From Pectinophora gossypiella (lineage: Eukaryota; Arthropoda; Insecta; Lepidoptera; Gelechiidae), in NCBI RefSeq assembly GCF_024362695.1, contig NC_065426.1:9206236-9270235 (forward strand): a DNA stretch of 64,000 bases, given 5' to 3'. The stretch's first letter is position 1. Every line of letters begins with the position of its first letter. Positions 24,701 through 36,700 of this stretch are shown piece by piece. Position numbers and translations under genes: made by a program. The notes beneath the pieces were generated by a model. It searched no databases. It was not told where the DNA came from and worked only from the letters and a program-made list of their open reading frames with translations.

Positions 24701-27700
24701 CGACCAAATTCAATCTTCTATAAAAACAATTCCGTTTGTTCAATTAAAATACAAATACCTTTGGCTGGATTACAGTGACTATTGAGCTCAAACTCTTGCT
24801 ACCGATTACTTATTTAAAAAAATATAATAAGTATGAATGCAGAATTTAAAGAAATCTATAATTTATTTATTTGATTTATTTATATGACTATAAAAATCTT
24901 CACTAAAATAGTTGGCTCGACCATTATAGATGGCGATACGGCTCACCACCTATCACGTTGGTCTAACAGAAAGCTCGGTGAGGTGTGGGTACTTAGTTCA
25001 TCTTGATACGGATGTACCTCGATATAGTCGTGAGCTTGTTTATGTTTGAAATTATTGATGAATCATCATCTCCTAGCATTATCCCGTTTTTCACAGGGTC
25101 CGCTTACCTAACCTGAACATTTGACAGGTTCGGTTTTTTACAGAAGCGCCTGTCTGACCTTCCAACCCGCGAAGGGAAAACAAGCCCAATACAAGTTAGG
25201 ACACATACCTCCGAAAATGCATTTCTCGGGAATGTGGGTTTCCTCACGATGTTTTCCTTCACCGCCGAGCACGTGATAATCATTTATGATCCAAACATGA
25301 ATTCGAAAATAAATTCGACAATCATTGGTTTAGGCCTGTGCTGGATACGAACCTGCGACCTCAAAGTGAGAGGCAAGCGTTCTACCAACTGGGCTACCAA
25401 AGCTTCTTTGAAATTAATTATGAATACTTTTACAATTTGTTACTTTAAAACTGTTACGTAAAATGTTATTTTGTTATTTATTATTGGTCGTTGCTGTTAT
25501 GTGTTATATAAGTGTTATGCTTCTTTGAATCTTAATTAGGTATGAAAGACTGTAACATTGCTATAAATTATAGTTTGTAAGTATTGTACAAAACTCTTGG
25601 AAAGGAATACACTTTTGTTGAAAAAAAAAATACAATTGTTATTTTTTTATGACGCATGTCGTAATGATGATTGCTTCAAGCCTGCAAAGTTCTTATACCA
25701 AACAAAGTGATTTCGACAATATCTCCAACGGGAATCGAACCCGGACCTCCAGATTGTTAGCTCAACGCTCTAGCCACTAGACACGGAGGCGTGTGGAGGT
25801 CTTTTTGAAAAAATAAGATGATTCCGTGCTTCGGAGGGCATATTAGGCCGTTGGCTCCGGCTATTAGCCGTAAAAACACCTCCACCAATTGGCAGTGGAA
25901 TTGCGTGGTGGAGTATTCTGTGGGACGTATGCAGTTTGTATGTGTATGCTCTAAATTTGCTCTAAACAGTGGTTTAGAGACCGAGCCTGAATTCGAACCC
26001 GTGACACTACGGTATCAGTCATGTGTTCTCTGAACTGAGTTATCACGGATTTTTTGTCTTATACAAAAAATCACTTAAACGGCTTTTTGAAAACTCACAT
26101 TCCGATGTGATATTCTTCAACATAAAGAATGGAGAGGATATGAAGCATACTCCATCACGCTGCTACACTTCGGGTGGAGGTGTTTTACTGCTAATAACCG
26201 GGACCAACGTCATATGTCAACGTCTTGTGTCTTATCTTCAGCCTTCCGAAGCACGGAATCATCCGTACAGTCCGTACAAAACAAAAGACAGTTTCACAAA
26301 GTGATTTCGACAATGTCCCCAACGGGAATCGAACCCGGACCTCCAGAGCGTGAGCCCAAATCTAACCACTGGACCACGAAGGCCGTGAAATGTTGAATAA
26401 ATTAATGATTCCTGACCTCTGCGCCAGCGCCAACTTGAGGCGGTCGTTCTCGTACCGCAGCTGCTGCTCGGGGTCCCCCGGCGGGGGCTCCACGGCCCCC
26501 GCCGACGCCAGCGGGCCCCGGGGTGCGCGGCCCACCGTCGCGTAGCCGCCCTGCGGTATTATTATTATTTTATTAAATGCTTATGGGAGGGTTTGGCCGG
26601 AGATCGCGCAAAGTCGAAAGGAGTGGTAAAATCAAGGGGAGGCCTTTGCCCAGCTATGGGATCGAATAGGCTAGATCATCATCATCAGCCCATTAACGTC
26701 CCCACGGTTCGGGATAGATAGGGAGATCGGGCCTTAAACCATCACGCGGGCCCAGTGCGGATTGATGGTTATTAACGACTGCTAATGCAGCCGGGACCAA
26801 CGGCTTAACATGCCTTCCGAAGCACGGAGGAGCTTTTGGAATAGGCTAGATAAGAAGACTTAATTATTAAATATCACAGAATTACATCACTCGTCAACAC
26901 TAAGAGCCACGCTCTTGTCGGTGTAGCATTCTCCATGCTACTTTTTAGGTAAAAATAGCGCAAAAATAGCGCGCGTTCTCTCTTGCCTTCTGCCCCGCAT
27001 CGAAGCCGTACTAGGACACCTGTCCTCCGCCTCTGAATAGTACTGACAGTTACTGCTGCCCCTCATACAAACCACTTGTAACATAACATAAATGAACTAC
27101 GTACTCACACCTCCCCGAGCTTTCTGTTAGACCGTGATAGGTGGTAAACCGTATCGCCATCTATAACGGTCTCGACCATTAATATATATAACCAACTGTG
27201 TTTGTGAAAACTGCACTTAAGATAAATTAATAACTCGTTGGTGCAAGTCCGGTACCGGGGTTCGAACCGGCGCTCTCCGTTTGAGAAGCAAGCTAGATAT
27301 ATGTATACTGGGTGTTAGTGACATCGTAACGAATACTGAGGGGGATGATTCAGACCATGATTCTGAGTTATAATCGAGTGGAATTTTCCGTCGCAAAATT
27401 CATGTTTTTTTTTTTATTATTTTTTAATTATTTTCAATTCTATACTTTTGCGATCGAAAATTCCACTTGATATTAACTCAGAATAATAAGCTAAATGAGC
27501 CCCCTCAGTATTCGTTACGATGTCACTTACACCCCTTACCAGTACTACAGGTAGCCATACAAGTAGGTATGGGTGTTAGTGACACCGTAACGAATACTGA
27601 GGGGGATAATTCAGGCCATGATTCTGAGTTGATATCAAGTGGTATTTCCTGTCGGAAAATTCGTGATTTTTTTTGTGTTTTTTTAAATTATTTTCCATTC

Positions 27701-30700
27701 CATACTTTTGCGACGGAAAATTCCACTTGATATCAACTCAGAATCATGGCCTGAATCATCCCTCAAAGTTTTCGTTACCATGTCACTAACACCCTGTATG
27801 TTAATTACCTGAATAGTGGACGATACAGAATGAGCTCTCTGATGGACCATCATTTCGTCGTTTTCCGTTTTGATTGGCTGTAACAAAAAATAAACAATTA
27901 AGTAAATAATAGGCCAGTTTCCAACCAGTCAAATCAGTTATTTTTTACTAAACGTCAAAACACAAAATAACTATGGAATTTGTATGAAAAAGCACAGTGT
28001 GACGTCATAGAAAATCGTGATAAAATGCCCCACTTATTTTTATAAATAAGTTCAATAGAAAAAAGAAAATGTATTTCATCAGTTATAGATCTGTTTGTAT
28101 TTAGTACTTAATCAGAATTTAATAATTCATCTTGAACCTAGTACAGTCATGAGCAATATATCACTTTAGAACCCTGTCGCACTATCATATTTGACATTTA
28201 ATGAGACTTACGGTTTAATTTGTCAAAAAAGTTAATGTGACATGGTTTCAAAGTGTATACATTAATACTCGTGACCGTAAACAACCCAATAATATCCTTC
28301 ACACAATTCATCCACACATACTTTCTCATTGTCTTTCTTCTTTCTATAAACAAATATTTACACATTTTTTGTTATATCTCAAATTGATACATGTAGCCAG
28401 TAGCGACATCTAACTAGTACAAAAAGCACACTAAATCTAAATAGTATGGACTAATGTACAACGCCATCTTGCGGCAACCGCTTGAACTACTACTCCAATA
28501 TGACGTAGTTGGTGCCGCCATCTATTGGCGAGTTTTAGAACTAAACTGAGCACGAGGTGTGCTTACCTGTGCGGGCGAGATGGCGGGCGGGGGCTCGTCG
28601 GGGTGCTGCGCGCGGCCCGCCATGAGCGGCGAGGCGGTGGCGCTGGCCACGGGCGTGCAGGCGCCGCTGTTGCCGTTGGCCACGCCCTTGCCGCCGCCCG
28701 CTGCGCCCGCGCCGCACTGCTGCGCCTGTATCGCCTCCTTCACCTCTTGGAATTTTTCTATGAACTGTTGACGAAAAGATTCCAATAATTCATTGCGTAC
28801 ATAGATCTCGTATAACAAATAGACAACCAATCTCTGTAAAAAAAGTATCCGCGGCGCATCTTGTCACAAGCGACGGCGTGTAACGACTATACAACCGATA
28901 TTGCACTTTATTTGAACAGCCATAACATCTTTATTTGAGGGAACGAACTTATACTCAAAAACAAAGATAAAAGATGCATATTTCTGTATAATGCTATTTG
29001 AGATTTGTTGGCATTGCGAAGTTACTTTTGTACGCGCAAATTGTCCAATTTCAAATCTGATGATGAAATACATACTTTCGCGATGGAAAATCCTTAGATT
29101 AGATGTTAGCTCAGAATCATGAGCTGAATCATCCAATAAATGTATATTTTTATTTTTAAATCCCCCTGAGTTATTCGATACAGTGTCACTAACACTATAT
29201 AGGCTGTATATGTGTATTACCTTGCCAAGTTCAGCCTCGGAGGCGAACCCGAGCCCGTAGACGGTGTTGGCGCGGACATCGCTCCACTGACCAAACTTCT
29301 GCGACGTCTTTGTGAATGTCATGTTTGCTGTTATTGTGCTGTTGATAACCGCCTGCAAATGATATACGGGTTTGTTTAGTTGGGTCGTTAGTCTTCATAA
29401 TGAATATAATGATCGAAGCAATGTAAAGAGTCGAGTACCAGCCTTGAGAGAGAGAGCCATAGGAGAATGTTAGACTTCGTTGTAAGTAGGTCTAAATCAA
29501 CTAATCTAATCTAGCCTACAAGGTACCACTGCTGGGCAAAGGCCTCCCCTTCCTCTTTCCATTTTTCGCGGTCCTGTGCGTACTCCGGCCAGTCCCTTCG
29601 GCAAGCGTCCAATGGTGCGAGCGGGAAATAGACCATAACCATAGGGGCATTGAGAAAATATAAAGTATTTAATTCAAATTCAAAATTGCCAACGTACCTT
29701 AGTCCCCTCGACGCTGATGATGCGGTACAGGTTCCGGGAGGAGTCGTAGAAGAAGGACACGGAGACAGCCGACGAGGACGCCGACATCCAAGACCGCTTC
29801 GTCTTCGGGTCTATGTGGAACACATGCGCCTTGCACGTGAAGATTGGTTGCTCACTGGAATCAAGCGAAGAGACTGTTTAATACAGTGGTCTCAAGACCT
29901 TTACTCCTATACTTACACAGCATCAAATTAATAATGAGAAAATCCAGTGTGACCTCTTGTGTCACATGTGACACAATCTGATGAGATAAGAGACAGATAG
30001 AGAGAGAGATACATACATACATACATAAACTTACGCCTTTTTCCCACCGGGGTAAGCTGAGACTATAGAATTCCATTCTCTATTCTATAGAGAGAGATAA
30101 GGTTTAAATGTATTATTTCGTTCACTCCTCTATTCTGTGTGCCTAACTACTTATTTGTAAAATACCTAAATGAATTTTCTTTCTTATTTCTTGTGTGATT
30201 TTAAATTAGTAGAATAGATAAAAAGAACAATACCTAATTGAATCGATGTTAATTCATTTTCATTAATCCGCATTACTTACTACAGGAGAGTTAAAAATGT
30301 CACGTTGAATCAATTCGTCTAAAACAACAATATTGTTTTTTGGCAATTGTTAGCATTGCGCAAATGGCGAATTTCAATATTTCTTTTAGATGAATTGCTT
30401 CAAAGTGGTCTTTTCAGACCCACAGTACTTTATTCAAAAATTAAAACTCAGAGGGCGTGATATCGGCGCCAGAAACGAATTGGTACGGAGCGAAGAGTTA
30501 CACTTCTAATACGCTTACGTACTTAAAGGTTGCCTGGAAGAGACTGCTACTCAGCAATAAGGCCACCTATTGTACTCTATTTCTTTTTTGTTTTGTATTT
30601 CCTGTTTGTACAATAAAGTATTTATACATTGTTTTATTGTTTTGTCTTACTCCACTCCAATCTCATCAGTCATCCCGTGATCATGGCACTTGCAACAGTG

Positions 30701-33700
30701 TCGAAATATCGGGAGTCTCATATCCCTATTTTAAACGCGGTAAGAACCCGTTATTATGTGTTTTAATTATAATAAAGTATTTGTTATACTGCATTCTATG
30801 ATAATGTATGTACCCTGTTGCCTGTTACCTGTATACATGTTTGTCTGTGTGTCCATTTCATGAAACAACCCGCAGACATTAAAGGTTATATACATTGACA
30901 TCGTTTGAGACCTAGATTACGTCATCTATTCTGTAATTCACTTAGTCGTGGAGACTATATCAGTGAATCTAATTATATCGCATATCGGTCGCGTAGGCAT
31001 ATGATTATATAGAATCAGTCCCAGTTCCCTCCGCAAACACTTGGGCGCGCCCCGGACATCTCATACAAAACACCTCGTTTTACACAGACACTACACATTG
31101 ACGTCGTAAAGTCATGAGCAATATAATGTACCCACTTTAGGACTCTGTCTCACTAACATATTTGACATTTAGTGAAGAAAAGAGAACCATATTGAAGACT
31201 ATAGAGAACCGGAGAGGAAATATGATTGGCCACCTGATACGACACGATTCATTTATAACAAACATTATAGAAGGAAAAATTGAAGGGAAGAGAGGAAGGG
31301 GTAGACGTAGGATAACATTTATGAAACAAATAAAAGAGAAGGTGCAGGTCGTGTCGTATCGGGAGGTAAGGTTTTCGGTGAAGGTTTTGGCGGGAAGAAG
31401 AGAGGAATGGCGGTTACTCCACCGACAAGACCGCAGCTCTTAAATAGAGAGAGAGAGAGAGACAGTTCAATTTGTCAAAAAAGTTAATGTGACATGGTAC
31501 CAAAGTGTATACATATTAATGCTCGTGACCGTACACGCGCATCTGTGTGTGACGTCTGACTAGTGATGGGCAGGGAAAGAAAAAATTGGGTGGGAAAGAA
31601 AAAATATCGGGAAAATATGGGAAAATAAAATAAACACCCGAAAAATTCCCGAATCATGGGAAAATATTTTTTATTTAATTATTTTTAATCTTATTATTAT
31701 TTGTATGTCGTTTCCATGTCTCGGGTCGGGTCTGTCATGGAGTCCCGGACTTTTGGCAGGCGTGCGTGGGGCCGAAGCCAACACGTAGAGGCCCCTTAAG
31801 ACAATTTACTCTAAATGAGTTGTGACACCAACCGGCGATTATCCCTGTATGCACTATGGGAGTGCACCCAAAGACAATCCCTGGTTCGTGTAGGACTATT
31901 GCAGATTATGGGAACAAAAGGAACTGGGCTATTGGGTTGGGGGTTAGTGAACCTATATACTGGGGCTATGGGGGACTATGGCGCCTGCTCGACTAATGTT
32001 AATAACAGAGATACATTGGGCAGGCGGTGACTCGTCACTCACTGGTTGGGCCACCTATCTAGCCGACGCGACTGGACGGCAAGGCAGCAACATGGTTGTG
32101 AGCATCTCAGGGTGTCAAGAGGTGTACACCGCTTTCTGCGAGGCGGTTTACCCGCCTTACCAACTCGCGACTTATGCATCTTTCACTTCCACCCTGCGAG
32201 CGTATAGCTCTAACGCCCCACTCTGGCTGGCCAATGAAGTCAAGCCAGAGGTGAGAGTCCTGCGGCCCCCGCTAAGGTCCACTCCGGCCAGCCAGTACTG
32301 TCACCATCTTTGTTGCTCTTCTTTGGACTCTCTCTAGTAGTGCAATGTTCTTCCGATAGTAAAGTCTCCATATTTGAAACCCATGTTCTAACAGCGGTTT
32401 GACGTAAGTAAGTTTTGTAAAGCCTAAGAAACAATTCCGTATCTATATGATAAAAAGCTTTTCTAATTATGTATAAGAGGGAGTTATCCTTCTTAGTGAT
32501 TCCAATAATGTGTTCGTCCCACTTTAGATTATGTGTTATCGTTATGCCAAGGTCATTTTGTTTTTTAACACACTCGAGAGGTTTTGAGTCAATGGTGTAA
32601 CTCAACGTGGGGTGGTTGCTGCCAACATGCAACACAGTGCATTTGTCTACGTTTAATGTGATTAGCCAATCTCGGGTCCAAGCAATTACTCTATCAAGAT
32701 CATCTTGGATTATATTATGGCTAATAAGTGGATTCCCCGTTATTTTCGTGTCATCTGCAAAGAGTGATATATCAGACATGATACCATGTTTAAGATCTGT
32801 AAGGTAGATACTGAATAAAATAGGTCCTAACACCGATCCCTGCGGCACACCGCTGAGGACTTTTCTGGGAACAGAGTATGATTCTCCGATGCGCACAGAG
32901 AATGTGCGATTTGACAGGAAGTCTTCAATCCACTTCACGACATTGCCTCTGATTCCAAAGGGCTCTAATTTAGCAATCAATGGTGTGACAGGAACTCGAT
33001 CAAAAGCTTTTTCATAGTCCAAGTAAATAATATCTGTAGGTATTCGTGCCTCCCAATTTCTTGCACAAAACCATGTTGCTCCTCGATGATGACATTCTCT
33101 CGTGTCAAAAGCATCCTATATATCCTATAATATGTAGATATCTTTGCATGGAATTATTAAAATCGAACATTCCATTCAAAATATATTACAAAGGAAATTT
33201 GAAAGTGCCGGTCAGAGAAAAAAAAATGTGTCAAACCTTTCGAGTAGATTGTTCTGAACATTTTTTACTATGACACCAGACGTGTATGACCATTAGTTTG
33301 GCTTTAATTGGATTTTAAAAATCTCGACTTGTCATACATTTTGTAAAAAATAATATTATGTCCGTTGGGAAAAAGAGGTATACAGGCGTATTACAAAGGA
33401 CCGTTAGAACATTTATTAGTATGGCGCCAAACTTCTATGACCATTATTTGGACTTTCAGTTTTGGTTAATATGTTAAAATGCCAGCCACCGAAAAAAATA
33501 CGTTGAATCTGTCTAATAGTTGCTTCTCAATATTTTTTAATAACACCAAACATCTATGACCATTATTTTGACTTTTATTGGAATTTACGTTTTAGTTTAA
33601 ATATGAAAAATGCCGACCAGCAAAAATATCATGTTGATCGAGTAGATGTCTGTTAACATTTTTTTCTATAGCGCCAAACTTGTATGACCATTAGTTTGGC

Positions 33701-36700
33701 TTATAGTGTATTTTAAAAATCTTGATTTCTTATTTATTTTGTATGAAAATAAAGTGCTTTGGGTAAAAAATGCGGTACGGCGGATTACAAAGGACCTTTA
33801 GAACATTTAATAATCTGGCGCAAAACATTTTTGACCGTTATCTTGACTTTTTATTCGTCTCTCTTTCCGTTTTGGTTCAAATGGGAAAATGTCAGCCAGC
33901 GAAACAAAATAAGTCAAATCTTTTGGTAAACGACTTGAACGACGTATTTTTACTATACTACCAAATGTCGACTTTGGCTTTTATTGGACTTTTTAATAAA
34001 ACTTTTTTTTATACATTTTAACAATGACAACAAGCAGAGCTTTCCCAATGACTAGTTATTAGTCAGATAAATACTTTGTGTTTTTGTTTTGTGTGTTGTT
34101 AGGTGAACTTCTATATTAATACTATCTGATTTTAGATATGACGTTGGCTGTAGTTTTTGCATTCGACTCAACGTTACGGCCATCTAGTGACCAAACTCGT
34201 ATATTGGCATGACGTCTGAAGTATCTGTTAGGGAAAACAGGAGTCGGGTAGTTGTACTTTGCAAGTATGCCTATCACAATGTCCTGGTGCTACTCGGCCG
34301 ATAACATAGTAGGTACCTCTATCACCCCACTGTTTATTCCTTGTATACACTTTTCTTTAAAAAAAGTAGTATCTTAAGCGTGTATCACCATCAGGTAAGG
34401 TAGTGGTCAAACGCAAACCTATTTTTCAAAAGACGACCACCATATTACGCCTTTAGCAAGATAGTTCCATTATCACTAGATAAAACTTTTTTTTTATTTT
34501 TGGAAAATCGAATTAAGTTCAAAATATTGGTCATAGTCGTTTAATGCCATAGTAATAAACATTCTGACGATCCTTTAAATAACGCGTCTGTTATATTTTA
34601 TTTTTATACAAAATGAATCAAAAAACAAGTTTTTTTTAATCCAACAAAAGCCAAACTAATTAATGGTCATATACGTTTTTGTCATAGTGAATAATGTTTA
34701 CAGGTATCTTTTCGATAGCTTTGACTTGTGTTTTTTGCTGACCGGCACTTTTCACACAGAAACTATAACGTAAAGTCCAACAAAAGTCAAAATAATGGTC
34801 ATAGACGTTTGGTGCCCTAATAATAAATGGTCAAATGGATAAGTTCTAACGGGATATACAAATATTGTTTCATGGCCGGCACTTCACATTTTCACCAAAA
34901 ATGTATGAAAATTCAGTTTTTTTTTAATTCGAATAAAACCGAAAATATTGACCCTACAGCTTTGGTGCCATAGTAATAAATGCTCAAACGGATAAGTTCT
35001 AAGGATATATACCATTATTGTTACTTGGCCGGCACTTTACATTTTCACCAAAAATGTATGAAAAATACAGTTTTTTAAAATCGAATAAAACCGAAGATAT
35101 TGACCCTACAGCTTTGGTGCCATAGTAATAAATGCACATATGGATAAGATCAAACGGAATATAGCAAAATTATTTTTTGGCCGGCAATTTGACTTCTGGG
35201 CCGAAATCCGATGATCTCCTTTAAGTTTTTTAAGAGTTCATACGACACTACGACAGAAGATAAATTGGGCATAAGTAGGCATACATTATATTTAAATGGT
35301 CTTTGTTGGAAATCGTTACTTTTAATACAAATATATGCGATAAAAAATATTTTCCCTTGAAATGGGAATTTTTCGGGTTTTTTCCCTCAGAATTGGGAAA
35401 ATTCCCAAAACGCGGGAATTTTCCGGGTAAGAACCCAACACTACGTCTGACGCCATACGATTTAAGTCTAAACTGTGTTCGAGGGGGGGAGCGGAGAGTT
35501 GTCGTTCTATGCGCAGTATTATTCCTTATTCTACGACATTGCATCACGCCTGTATTCCCGAAGGGATAGGCAGCTGTGTATAGAATATACAAAGAATACA
35601 ACTCCTCTTCAGCTATGTTTAAGTCCCATGTAATAGGGGACGATCCAATTACCATTAAACGGGCCCGAATCCTGGAAACCACGTGATATGAATTATTTAT
35701 GACCGAAATATGAAATATCATAAAGTCGAATTCAGTGGTTCACAGCTCGGAGCGGATTCAAACTCGTGGCCCTACGGTGTAAGTTATTCATCAATGGGCT
35801 AGTTTCCAACTAGTCAAGTCAGTTACTTTTTACTATATGTCTAAACACGAAATTACTATGGAATGTCTGTGTAAAACGAGGTTGACTGTATGAAGTGTCA
35901 GGGGTGCGGTTATGTTAAAAGATACGCAACGCTTAGCGACAATTTCTAATACACAATAGTGTTAATTCCTGTAAACATCAACTAATTTTTAAGTTATACC
36001 TGTCATTTTCTTATCCGCCGAAAAGGAAAGGGACGAGTAATCGACAAGCATAACATTTATGGAACACACGTCAATTTTAAACACAAATCTAAAACAACCG
36101 TCTAAAAATTTTATATTGGCCAATAACCCGACAGAATTATGTTGACAGCACACGTCAAACGGTTTGCATACCAGCGAGATACCTTTTTGATTCGCTCGGG
36201 TTATTCATTCATTTACTCATTCTTCCTAAAATTAAGAGCTGTCAATCATCCGTCCCTTTCTTTTTCGGTGGCTAAGAAAAGGTATAACTTAAAGTAAAAT
36301 TAGAAGGTGTCTGCAGGAATCGGGGCCAATGAGATATTTCTCTTATCAATATAAATATTCCCATACACAATTGAGATCAATGCAATAATCTTATCAAACA
36401 TTCCACTTGTATGTATGACAGCTGTGTGTATGATAGCTGTATGTATGTCAATCATTTATCTGTGGTACCCTTTGCTCTACCAATATGGTCCTTGTTATTC
36501 TAATATGGCCCTTGTAGATTTGTGAAGTAGGGTGCTAAATTGATTATTATATTTTGTTTTGAGCCCTAGTTACAGATAATAGGGTCTAATATCGTCGCTG
36601 TATTGTGTAAACGTTAGTGTTGAAAACATATAATATATTTTAATATTTTTAAATATGGAAACACTATTGTGATCACGTTCATTCGCGGAGCTTTCGCTCT

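Larger units (their letters stand above)
31561..35443. mobile_element. hAT-like composite element, 3883 bp, with 8-bp target duplication
   Basis: Termini TAGTGATGGG and CCCAACACTA (9/10 inverted match), with subterminal repeats of GGGAAAATA and TTTTCCC type at both ends. The flanks are the identical 8-mer CGTCTGAC at 31553-31560 and 35444-35451. An 8-bp duplication and TAGNG ends are hAT hallmarks. No hAT transposase is visible. The interior carries a LINE tail (31783-32010), a minus-strand RT fragment (32295-33110) and an inverted array (33110-35225). Probably a non-autonomous element that collected other repeats. Confidence 0.78.

Noticed and set aside
28525..28788. Plus-strand open frames over GC-rich 28.5-28.8 kb
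   Set aside because: Antisense to Homer exon 4; high GC removes stops. No domain in the plus frames.
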